In this document: piece by piece, positions 52,883 to 60,288 of the stretch
How positions within the stretch are numbered: the stretch's first letter is position 1
How the letters are laid out: each line of letters starts with the position of its first letter
Assembly (NCBI GenBank): GCA_965222425.1
Contig: CBDCTW010000022.1
Span: forward strand, 806,001-870,000
Reading direction: 5' to 3'
Source: CBDCNP01 sp965222425
GTDB taxonomy: Bacteria; Acidobacteriota; Vicinamibacteria; Marinacidobacterales; DATDRI01
DNA: 64,000 bases
Translations under genes and position numbers: made by a program
Notes under the pieces: generated by a model
The model's input: the letters and a program-made list of their open reading frames with translations, nothing else
Told to the model about the DNA's origin: nothing
Databases searched by the model: none

Positions 52883-54568
52883 GTGCCATCGGTCGCGGAA
52901 GTACTGCTTGGCGGTCTCAAGAACGCGGGAGCGGCGCGGCTATTCGGAGTTCCGGGTGGCGGCTCCAGCCTGGAGCTTCTGGAGGCGGCCCGCCGCTGCG
53001 GTCTACCCTTCGTTTTGTGTCACCAGGAGACGGCAGCCTGTATCATGGCCGCGGTTACCGGAGAGCTCACAGGAAAACCCGGTGGCGCCCTCGTCGCCCT
53101 GGGACCGGGAGCGGCGAGCGCGGTCAACGGTGTCGCCTACGCGCGGCTGGACCGGGCGCCCCTGGTCGTTTTCACCGACCGCCACCCCGAGGGAACGCGT
53201 GCCTTTACCACCCACCAGGCTCTCGACCACCGAGGTCTCCTCGGCACCGTTGCCAAGGCGAGCATGATCGTCGGTGCGACCGCGGCGCGTGCGCAGATCG
53301 TCGAAGCGGTCGAGCTCGCCTTGACCGACCCCCGGGGGCCGGTGCACCTGGAGCTACCGGCGGACGTAGCGTCCGAGCCGGCCGGCGGATCGGCTCCCGT
53401 GGAGGAGCCCGAGCCGGAGCCTCCCACGGAGACTTCCGGGATGAACCGGGCTGCCGAGCAGATTCGCTCCTCGCGACGACCGGTGCTGCTCGTCGGATTA
53501 CACTGCCGCGATGATGAAGATACCCGATATGTCCGAGAGCTCGCCACGCGTCTCGGCGCTCCTATCCTCACCACCTACAAGGCGAAAGGCATCGTGCCGG
53601 ACGATCACCCTCTGCACGCGGGGATCTTCACGGGAGCCGCCATCGAGCAGAGCGTCGTCGGGGCCGCCGACCTGATCGTGGCCGTCGGGCTCGACCATGT
53701 GGAGTTGATCCCGAAGCGGTGGGCCTACAAGAGTCCCGTGGTCCACATCAGCCGCGAGCCGTCCTCGGCTCATTACTACCGCCCCGATGTCGCCCTCACT
53801 GGGCGACCGGGACAGATCCTTCAGGAGCTGATGGCGCGACTCGGCCCCGATGTCCTTACGGAGTGGAAACGAGAGACGCTGGCCGAGCTCAAGCGCTCCG
53901 TGGTCGAAAGATTGGTGGTTCCGACAGAGGGTTTGGCACCTCACCGCGTCGTCCAGATGTCCAGGAAAATAGCACCGGCAGCAAGTATCGCCGTTGTCGA
54001 TTCCGGGGCCCACATGTTCCCCCTGACCCACTTTTGGACGGCGCGAGCGCCACAGAGCTTCCTCATTAGCAACGGGCTGGCCACGATGGGCTTCGCGCTT
54101 CCCGCCGCCATCGCCGCCCAGCTCGCTCGTCCCGAGCTGCCCGTCATCTGCTTCACCGGAGACGGCGGGCTGATGATGGTGGCGGCGGAGCTGGAGACGG
54201 TGAAGCGCCTCAGCTTGCCGATCGTCATCGTCGTGTTCAACGACCGAGCTCTCTCCCTCATCCAAGTCAAGCAGCAGCAGAAGGGCTATGGCGACCGAGA
54301 CATGAGCTACTGCGGACCGGACTTCCCGACGCTCGCCCGCAGCTTCGGATTCGAGGCTTTTGCCGCGGTCACGGAGACTGAGTTCAAGGAGGCGTTTGCT
54401 GCGGCATTGGCGACGGAGGGACCCGCGCTGGTCGACGCGCGGGTCGACCCTTCGGGGTATCGTCCGATGCTCGAGGCCATTCGCGGAGCGCCTTCAGCCA
54501 AAGCGGGGAGTGGCCTCAGCGGACAGGGCCGTATCGACAGCAGCAATCCTGGCGAGCGAGCGCGCTAG
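52883..54568 (+). CDS. Thiamine-diphosphate enzyme, acetolactate-synthase-like
   Basis: 561 residues from a GTG at 52883 (GAGG upstream), five bases after the MaoC gene. Three-domain ThDP fold: an N-terminal catalytic Glu in LCHQETAACIMAAVTGELTG, a central domain (RPVLLVGLHCRDDEDTRYV), and the C-terminal ThDP/Mg motif beginning GDGGLMM and ending FND. The active-site and FAD-region details do not single out a substrate; acetolactate synthase, a 2-keto acid decarboxylase or oxalyl-CoA-decarboxylase-like activity are possible. A long run of Glu/Pro lies near residue 180. It overlaps the convergent aldehyde dehydrogenase gene by 4 bases. Confidence 0.87.
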   Translation: MPSVAEVLLGGLKNAGAARLFGVPGGGSSLELLEAARRCGLPFVLCHQETAACIMAAVTGELTGKPGGALVALGPGAASAVNGVAYARLDRAPLVVFTDRHPEGTRAFTTHQALDHRGLLGTVAKASMIVGATAARAQIVEAVELALTDPRGPVHLELPADVASEPAGGSAPVEEPEPEPPTETSGMNRAAEQIRSSRRPVLLVGLHCRDDEDTRYVRELATRLGAPILTTYKAKGIVPDDHPLHAGIFTGAAIEQSVVGAADLIVAVGLDHVELIPKRWAYKSPVVHISREPSSAHYYRPDVALTGRPGQILQELMARLGPDVLTEWKRETLAELKRSVVERLVVPTEGLAPHRVVQMSRKIAPAASIAVVDSGAHMFPLTHFWTARAPQSFLISNGLATMGFALPAAIAAQLARPELPVICFTGDGGLMMVAAELETVKRLSLPIVIVVFNDRALSLIQVKQQQKGYGDRDMSYCGPDFPTLARSFGFEAFAAVTETEFKEAFAAALATEGPALVDARVDPSGYRPMLEAIRGAPSAKAGSGLSGQGRIDSSNPGERAR

Positions 54569-56064
54569 CGAATAACAAACGGATTCGGAACCTCGGTCGA
54601 GGTAGAGATCCACACACTCTTGATCTGCATGTAGTCCTTGATCATTTCCTGGCCGTTTTCGCGCCCGAGACCGCTGCGCTTGTATCCGCCAAAGGGCGAC
54701 ATGTAACTCACCGCGCGGTAGGTGTTCACCCACACGGTGCCGGCCTGCAAACGTTCCGCCATCGTGATGGCACGACGAATGCTCTGCGTCCACACGCCAG
54801 CGGCGAGACCGAAGACGATATCATTACCGACAGCGACTGCTTCCTCTTCGTCTTGGAACGGTATGACGGAAAGCACCGGACCGAACACTTCTTCCTGAGC
54901 GATGCGCATCGAGTTTTTCACGCGCGTAAAGATCGTCGGCTCGACAAACCAGCCATCGCCGCACTCGGGACGCGTTGCCTTGCCCCCCCCCAGCAAGGTT
55001 TCCACACCCTCGCTTTTGGCGATGTCGATGTAGTCGAGTACTTTTTGGTACTGCGGCTTGTTCGTGACCGGACCGACCTGGGTGTCGAGACTCATCGGAT
55101 CGCCCATCTTCGCAGTCTTAGCGAACACGACCAGCTTGTCGACAAACTCGTCGTGGATGTTTTGCTGCACAAGCAGCCTTGATCCGGCAATGCAGGTTTG
55201 GCCGGTGGCGGCGAAGATTCCCGAGATGACACCTTTCACCGCATTGTCTATGTGGGCGTCGTCGAACACGATATTGGGGGATTTGCCACCAAGCTCAAGG
55301 CTCACGCGCTTGAGTCCGCGCGCGGCCGTTTCATAGATCAGCTGCCCGGTCTTGTCGGATCCGGTAAAGGCCACCTTGCGCACGAGTGGGTGCTCAACGA
55401 GTGGGGTACCCACATCGGGCCCGAAACCCGTAACCACGTTCACCACACCGGGCGGCAAACCCGCGTGTTCGAGCAGCTTCACAAACTCGAGTGTGGAGGC
55501 CGAGGTGTACTCGGACGGCTTGATCACGGCAGTGTTGCCCGCCGCGAGTGCCGGCGCGAGCTTCCAGGTCGTGAGCAGCAGTGGCGAGTTCCACGGAACG
55601 ATCGCACCTATCACACCCAGCGGCTCGTAGCGCGTATAGTTGAAATTCCCGGGCTTATCGATGGGTATAACAGCCCCCTCGATCTTGTCGGCTAGGCCGC
55701 CGTAGTAGTAATACCACTGCGGCACGTACTTGAGCTGCGCACCCATCTCGGCGATCAGCTTGCCGTTGTCGCGCACCTCGATCTCCGCGAGCTGCTCCGC
55801 ATGTTCGGCGAGGACGTCGCCGAGCTTGCGCAGCAGCGCGCCGCGCTCGGTCGCAGTCAGCTTCGGCCACTCGCCGGTTGTGAAAGCCCTGTGGGCGGCC
55901 TGCACGGCGCGGTCGACATCCTCGGCATTGCCTTTTGGAATTAGTGCCCACGGGCGACCCGTGTACGGATTGTCGCTCTCAAAGTAGTCACCGGAAGCAG
56001 ACTCCACCCACTTCCCGTCGATGTACATCTTGTACGTCTCAAGCGGTTGCCGTGCGGTGTTCAT
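54565..56064 (-). CDS. NAD(P)-dependent aldehyde dehydrogenase
   Basis: 499 residues with all catalytic landmarks of the ALDH superfamily: IVPWNSPLLLTTWKLAPALA (catalytic Asn), IKPSEYTSASTLEFVKLL, VAFTGSDKTGQLIYE, SLELGGKSPNIVFDDA (Glu), GQTCIAGSRLLVQ (Cys) and EEVFGPVLSV. GAGGGGCG precedes the ATG. It follows two genes for a ThDP decarboxylase in the same direction; an alpha-keto acid could be decarboxylated to an aldehyde and then oxidised by this enzyme. Confidence 0.93.
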   Translation of the reverse strand: MNTARQPLETYKMYIDGKWVESASGDYFESDNPYTGRPWALIPKGNAEDVDRAVQAAHRAFTTGEWPKLTATERGALLRKLGDVLAEHAEQLAEIEVRDNGKLIAEMGAQLKYVPQWYYYYGGLADKIEGAVIPIDKPGNFNYTRYEPLGVIGAIVPWNSPLLLTTWKLAPALAAGNTAVIKPSEYTSASTLEFVKLLEHAGLPPGVVNVVTGFGPDVGTPLVEHPLVRKVAFTGSDKTGQLIYETAARGLKRVSLELGGKSPNIVFDDAHIDNAVKGVISGIFAATGQTCIAGSRLLVQQNIHDEFVDKLVVFAKTAKMGDPMSLDTQVGPVTNKPQYQKVLDYIDIAKSEGVETLLGGGKATRPECGDGWFVEPTIFTRVKNSMRIAQEEVFGPVLSVIPFQDEEEAVAVGNDIVFGLAAGVWTQSIRRAITMAERLQAGTVWVNTYRAVSYMSPFGGYKRSGLGRENGQEMIKDYMQIKSVWISTSTEVPNPFVIR

Positions 56065-56100
56065 ACGCCCCTCTATAAAAACTTGTAGATTCGACCACCC

Positions 56101-56700
56101 TTACTCATACGCTTTCCCGCCGAGTACGGCCTCGCGGAAACGATTCTTAAGATACACACCATCGCGTGCCGGCAGCACCGTCGGCGGTGATGTAGCTTTG
56201 ACCTTGATGGCCGCAAGGGTTGGGCCTTCGCCGCTGTAAAGCGTGGGAACGAGGGCCTCAAGTTCGTCTTGATCGTACACCGTCGCGCTCTGGACGAAAC
56301 CTGCAGCGCTAGCGATGCCTGCCAGATCAACGCCGAAGCGGGTATGTGACTCCTGCATGCCGGTCTCGCCGTAGCGCTCATTGTCGATAACAACGACCGA
56401 CAGGTTTTGCGGCCGTTGCACGGCGATAGTCGCCAGCCCGCCGAGCCCCATAAGTAACTCACCATCCCCGGTGATCACGAGCACGCGTCGATTCGGTTGC
56501 GCCAGCGCAAGCCCAAGGCCGATCATGGCCGCACCGCCCATTGCGCCCCAGAGGTAGAAGTTATCGGGGTGGTCCCCTGCGGCTGCCGCATCCCATGCCG
56601 TACTCCCAAGACCTGCGATAACTAAGGCATCACCGCGATCCTTAAGAATTCGTGCGACCACCTCCTGGCGGTCAAGCGTGATTTCCTTGCTACGTGTCAT
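56101..56700 (-). CDS. ThDP-dependent decarboxylase, beta subunit (ComE/phosphonopyruvate-decarboxylase-like)
   Basis: 199 residues corresponding to the C-terminal, ThDP-binding half of sulfopyruvate/phosphonopyruvate decarboxylase: STAWDAAAAGDHPDNFYLWG, GAMGGAAMIGLGLALAQP, and the GDG...N motif from GDGELLMGLGG to VVVIDNERYG. It works with the alpha chain encoded 44 bases upstream. No ppm, comA or comB genes are near, so phosphonate or coenzyme M synthesis is not implied; a general 2-keto acid is more likely. Confidence 0.85.
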   Translation of the reverse strand: MTRSKEITLDRQEVVARILKDRGDALVIAGLGSTAWDAAAAGDHPDNFYLWGAMGGAAMIGLGLALAQPNRRVLVITGDGELLMGLGGLATIAVQRPQNLSVVVIDNERYGETGMQESHTRFGVDLAGIASAAGFVQSATVYDQDELEALVPTLYSGEGPTLAAIKVKATSPPTVLPARDGVYLKNRFREAVLGGKAYE

Positions 56701-56744
56701 GGCTGGCAGAGTCCGGCGTCGTGTTGATATCGACGAGGATTGGG

Positions 56745-57290
56745 CTACTTACATTGTTTGTCCCAATTTTTGAAACCAATGATCCGTTGTGAAACCAAAA
56801 CGGCTACTGCGCGGTTGGCGTGGAAAGCTAATCGCGCCGCAGCCTCGACTGTCTCAGCCAACCGTTCGGCCGCGTCCACGTGTTGAACGATTACGCCGGC
56901 CTCCTGAAGTAAGCGTCCGGCCGCTTGTCCCATCGGTACCTGCCATGGATTGAACTCGCCCCACTCACCGCGCATGGTCACTAGCATGAGCAAGGGAAAG
57001 CGACACTCCTGGACCATCGCCAGCATGTTGATGCAGTTACCGACGCCACTCGATTGCATCAATAATACGCCGCGCTCGCCGCCAAGCCAGGCGCCCGCGA
57101 GCAAAGCAATGCCTTCCTCTTCTGTGGTCAGGGGAATGGCTTTGATGTGCTCGTCGGCATGACAAAGCTCGATCAAGCGCGTATGGCCGGCATCCGGTAC
57201 ATATACTGCCTGGCGAATAGCCATGTCTTGTAGCGCCCCAAAAAACTCCTCGGGCCAGGTAGCTTGTTGTGCGCTCTTGATGTTTACCAT
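56745..57290 (-). CDS. ThDP-dependent decarboxylase, alpha subunit (ComD-like)
   Basis: 181 residues equal to the N-terminal pyrimidine-binding half of sulfopyruvate/phosphonopyruvate decarboxylase. The catalytic Glu lies in IPLTTEEEGIALLAGAWLGG; RGVLLMQSSGVGNCINMLAM, FPLLMLVTMRGEWGE and NPWQVPMGQAAGRLL are typical. The ATG follows just after the stop of a kinase-type gene relic, so its original promoter has probably been replaced. Forms one unit with the beta chain and the aldehyde dehydrogenase. Confidence 0.85.
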   Translation of the reverse strand: MVNIKSAQQATWPEEFFGALQDMAIRQAVYVPDAGHTRLIELCHADEHIKAIPLTTEEEGIALLAGAWLGGERGVLLMQSSGVGNCINMLAMVQECRFPLLMLVTMRGEWGEFNPWQVPMGQAAGRLLQEAGVIVQHVDAAERLAETVEAAARLAFHANRAVAVLVSQRIIGFKNWDKQCK

Positions 57291-57294
57291 TAAC

Positions 57295-57427
57295 TCAACC
57301 GAGATTCTCTAGCGGCAACACTGCGATGGAATCGACGCGAGGTGGACCTGGTCCCTCAGTCAACCAGCCCCCCAACCCACCAAGGTTCAACGCACATAAG
57401 ACCGCTATCACGGCTACAATACTCGCC
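57295..57427 (-). pseudogene. Relic of a TPR/signalling protein (TM and linker part), left of IS256
   Basis: Minus strand reads, with the part right of the IS, ALGILDELEKHAGRWLWVAA / SIVAVIAVLCALNLGGLGGW, then RVDSIAVLPLENLG and a TGA. The phrase SIAVLPLENLSGDPEQ is a hallmark of acidobacterial kinase, winged-helix and cyclase proteins with TPR tails, where it follows a membrane span. Here the protein stops exactly after ENLG and the decarboxylase alpha gene begins. Joined to 58896-59035 once the IS is removed. Confidence 0.6.
57420..57427. repeat. Target-site duplication of second IS256-type element, left copy
   Basis: TACTCGCC, identical to 58888-58895. Confidence 0.88.
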
Positions 57428-58887
57428 GGGGATGTCCCGGCCGCTGTTGAATTTGGTCGGGTAGCGGCGGCACCTGTGAATACTCTTAGGCAGCAAACTC
57501 ATCGCTGTCAAGAGATTTCTGTTTGCTTCTAAGCGCGTGAACGAGAGCGCCCATATGGCGATAGCCTTTGATACGCCGGAACTTTTTCTGCGCGGTGACG
57601 ACGCCAAGAGCGGTCCATCGGCGAACCATGGAAGGACTCTTCCAACGCTTGACGTTTCTCGATACTCTGCGAATGGTTCCGTTGAGATTCTCAATGGCGT
57701 TCGTCGTGGCAAGAGACTGGCGAAGTAAGGCGGGCGGCGCGAGCTTCACGACCGTGAGTGTTTCTTCCATCCCTTCACGAAGGCTTCCGGCAGCTTCGTC
57801 GTAGCCGTTTCGCTCGAGCCACGACACCAATGCCTGAAGTCGCTTGCGCGCCTTGTCGGCACTCTTGCACTTGTAGGCTTCCTTCATCGTCTGGAGCACG
57901 TAGGCGTGACGAGACTTGGGAAGGTACGAGCGAAGATTTCGGAGTTTATGGATCTGGCACCTTTGGATGACCGCGAGGTCCCCCAAAACGTCGACGAGTG
58001 CCTTGCGGATGCCTTTGCCTCCGTCCCCTACGCAGAGAATCGACTCATCGACGCGCAAGCCTCGCTCGAGAAGGTCCTGCAACATCGCGGTGCACACCCG
58101 AGAGTTCTCCGTCGAGCCCAGCCATATACCCAGGGGCACCTTCGTTCCATCTATTGTAATACCTAGAGTTACGACGACGGTCTGTCCGGCCACCTCAAGG
58201 CCATCCAGCATCAGTGCCGCAAGCTCGAACTCCTCTAGCCGCCGAGACAGGTATTCCTCGAGCTTCTTAGTCGTCTGGCTCACGAGGTGACGGCTGGCGG
58301 CACTCTTACTCGTGCCACGAGACTTCAACTTGGCCGCGGGTTTGTCCAGACTCGATTCGTAATTTCGGGTCGATACCCCCACCAAGATCTGATTCAACAC
58401 TCGCTCTGGAAGCGGGTCTTCTTCGCGGAAGGCTTCGAAGTGTGGAAGCGACGCCTCCGCGCCCGACTTCGAGCGAACTCGAGGTCGCGACACTTGGATG
58501 CGACGACCACCGAAGCTCAGCTCTCCGTTCGTGCTCCCCCAGTGGTTATGAGTTCGCTCCTTCTCGTGCTTGCCCTTGAGCCCCGCGATCTCCTCGGCGT
58601 CCTCTCTGAGCAGTAGGTGCAGAGCTGTCAGTCCTTGCTCGTACACCCATTCCGTCAGATCCGCCTTCGTGGCCGCGATCCCAGCTATCATCGGTAGCAG
58701 TATCTGACCGACTTGGCCAACTACCTTGCCCGTAGGCGAGTGCGTTTGCTTTCTTACTGGCTTCTTTGATTTCCTAGGCATTGGTGGCTCCTTGTCCCCC
58801 TCTGGAGACGGTTTATTGGCAGACCTATTCTTAGGCCGGCCAAGGAGCCGCCGCTACCCCAAATTCAACATCCGGCGGGACATCCCC
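57428..58887 (-). mobile_element. Complete IS256/Mutator-type insertion sequence, second type (1,460 bp)
   Basis: About 42-bp inverted ends: both begin GGGGATGTCCCG and share TGTTGAATTTGG and GGGTAGCGGCGGC or a close match (57428-57471 and 58847-58887). Identical 8-bp target copies TACTCGCC lie outside at 57420-57427 and 58888-58895. It differs in ends and transposase from the element at 2834-4233. It is inserted in a TPR-protein relic, within the run of genes that would otherwise join the CoA-pathway cluster to its lyase. Confidence 0.92.
57486..58781 (-). CDS. IS256-family (Mutator) transposase, second type
   Basis: 431 residues. Basic N-terminus (MPRKSKKPVRKQTHSPTGK), then GGRRIQVSRPRVRSKSG, the DDE core with LAALMLDGLEVAGQTVVVTL (first Asp), ESILCVGDGGKGIRKAL (second Asp), IQRCQIHKLRNL, and a Glu region TTNAIENLNGTIRRVSRNVK. 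The frame is intact from an ATG with GGAGCC upstream to the stop at 57486. Little similarity to the transposase at 2885-4135 beyond the family motifs. Confidence 0.93.
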   Translation of the reverse strand: MPRKSKKPVRKQTHSPTGKVVGQVGQILLPMIAGIAATKADLTEWVYEQGLTALHLLLREDAEEIAGLKGKHEKERTHNHWGSTNGELSFGGRRIQVSRPRVRSKSGAEASLPHFEAFREEDPLPERVLNQILVGVSTRNYESSLDKPAAKLKSRGTSKSAASRHLVSQTTKKLEEYLSRRLEEFELAALMLDGLEVAGQTVVVTLGITIDGTKVPLGIWLGSTENSRVCTAMLQDLLERGLRVDESILCVGDGGKGIRKALVDVLGDLAVIQRCQIHKLRNLRSYLPKSRHAYVLQTMKEAYKCKSADKARKRLQALVSWLERNGYDEAAGSLREGMEETLTVVKLAPPALLRQSLATTNAIENLNGTIRRVSRNVKRWKSPSMVRRWTALGVVTAQKKFRRIKGYRHMGALVHALRSKQKSLDSDEFAA

Positions 58888-58895
58888 TACTCGCC
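58888..58895. repeat. Target-site duplication of second IS256-type element, right copy
   Basis: TACTCGCC, partner of 57420-57427. Confidence 0.88.
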
Positions 58896-59035
58896 GCGAC
58901 CCACAGCCATCGACCGGCATGCTTCTCTAGCTCATCTAGGATTCCCAGTGCTTCTTCTCGCCGGCCAGCAAGAGCGTAGGCGTATCCGAGCCATGCCTTC
59001 GGGTCCCATAAGGGATTCTGGCCTCCTGACTAATC
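58896..59035 (-). pseudogene. Relic of a TPR/signalling protein (TPR part), right of IS256
   Basis: Minus strand reads NPLWDPKAWLGYAYALAGRR then EEALGILDELEKHAGRWLW, a C-terminal TPR unit (WLGYAYALAGRREEAL). In the usual architecture TPRs come after the SIAVLPLEN segment, but here they come before the membrane span, so the relic is itself a fusion of two gene pieces. No start is visible. Confidence 0.55.
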
Positions 59036-59117
59036 CTACCTTGAAACTGTGCACGGTGTCGCGGTACGGACCCTGTACCGCAGGAGCTGGTGGGTGCTGG
59101 GATAGGTTGCTCGTTGC

Positions 59118-59390
59118 TCAGTAGAGCTTTTCGAGGACCCGGGTGCGATGGGGAGAGCTCAAGGTTCCAGCGGTGATGGTTACATGGTTGGGGTGCACGT
59201 CCATGTCGCCCGAGGCGTGCCTGATCTCCTGAATGAGTTGGCGCCCCTCTTGCTCCGCACGGCTGTAATCCGGACGGGTCAGAGCAAGCAGCGCCGACTC
59301 GACGCGAAGAACAATGAATCGTCGAGACACAAAATTCTTGAAGCGCCCAGCTTGCTGGGAGCTGGGGCCGCAGCTACCATAGGCCGGCAT
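59118..59390 (-). CDS. Unrecognised short ORF
   Basis: 90 codons. The second part (RVESALLALTRPDYSRAEQE, then QLIQEIRHASGDMDVHPNHV) looks protein-like and helical, but the N-terminal third does not, and the start lies on top of the divergent lyase start. It could be the end of a decayed gene. No family recognised. The bases from 59036 to 59117 hold nothing clear. Confidence 0.25.
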   Translation of the reverse strand: MPAYGSCGPSSQQAGRFKNFVSRRFIVLRVESALLALTRPDYSRAEQEGRQLIQEIRHASGDMDVHPNHVTITAGTLSSPHRTRVLEKLY

Positions 59391-60249
59391 GGCAGCCCCG
59401 CTGAGGCGCTCACTTCTTTACACCCCGGGATCCTCCGAGGAGATGATCCGGAAGGCCGGTCGCCGGGGCGCCGATATCCTGATCCTGGATCTCGAGGACA
59501 GCGTCCATCCCAACGCCAAGGACCAGGCCCGCGAGCAAGTCGCCCGGCTCATTCCGGAGGTCGATTTTGGAGGGGCTGAGGTCTTCATCCGTGCCAATTC
59601 GCTCTCCTCCCCCTGGGGAGCCCAAGACATCGAGGCCATCGCCGGCATTCGCCCCGACGGCGTGGTGCTTCCCAAGGTGAGCGATGAAGATGACGTGACC
59701 TCAGTGGACGAGAAGCTTGGCAAGGCGACTCCCTTGTTCCTGATGATTGAGACGGCGGCGGGGGTGCTGAACGCCGCCTCGCTGGCACGGTGCTCGCCGC
59801 GGGTCGCTGGACTCGTCTTTGGCGCCGCGGACTACCGGGAGAGCCTGCGGGTGCAGCGGCACCCAGAGGAACTCGAACTTTTCTTTGCCCGGAGTCAGGT
59901 GGTCCACGCCGCTCGCGCCGCCGAGACTGCCGAGGTTTTCGCCTTCGACACGCCCTGCTTCGAGTACCTCGACCGCGAGGCGCTCACCCTCAGCGCTCGT
60001 CGCGCTCGCCTGCTAGGCTTCGACGGCAAGACGGCAGTCCATCCGGCCCAGGTCGCTGTCATTAGTACAATCTTCTCCCCGACCCCGTCCGAAGTGGCCC
60101 GTGCCATTAAGGTAGCGGCGGCGATGGAAAAGGCCATGGCGCAGGGCCGCTCCGTGGCAACCTTGGACGGGGAGCTCATTGAAGCACTCCATCTCAAAGG
60201 AGCAAGGAGAACTCTGGAACAGGGGAAGGCGCTGGGATTGTTATCCTAG
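59389..60249 (+). CDS. CitE/HpcH-family CoA-ester lyase, candidate citramalyl-CoA lyase
   Basis: 286 residues. LRRSLLYTPGSSEEMIRKAG, DILILDLEDSVHPNAKDQAR, LMIETAAGVLNAASLA (Glu ligand), VAGLVFGAADYRESL (Asp ligand region) and LGFDGKTAVHPAQVAVI are diagnostic of CitE-like beta-methylmalyl/citramalyl-CoA lyases. It would split citramalyl-CoA to pyruvate and acetyl-CoA, the last step of itaconate breakdown. The CoA-transferase and hydratase lie 6.5 kb upstream, separated by other metabolic genes and an IS256 element. An open frame this clean argues that it is still used. Confidence 0.9.
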   Translation: MAAPLRRSLLYTPGSSEEMIRKAGRRGADILILDLEDSVHPNAKDQAREQVARLIPEVDFGGAEVFIRANSLSSPWGAQDIEAIAGIRPDGVVLPKVSDEDDVTSVDEKLGKATPLFLMIETAAGVLNAASLARCSPRVAGLVFGAADYRESLRVQRHPEELELFFARSQVVHAARAAETAEVFAFDTPCFEYLDREALTLSARRARLLGFDGKTAVHPAQVAVISTIFSPTPSEVARAIKVAAAMEKAMAQGRSVATLDGELIEALHLKGARRTLEQGKALGLLS

Positions 60250-60288
60250 AGCCATTCTCAAGCGGGCCCGGGAGACGGGAGTCAGCAT

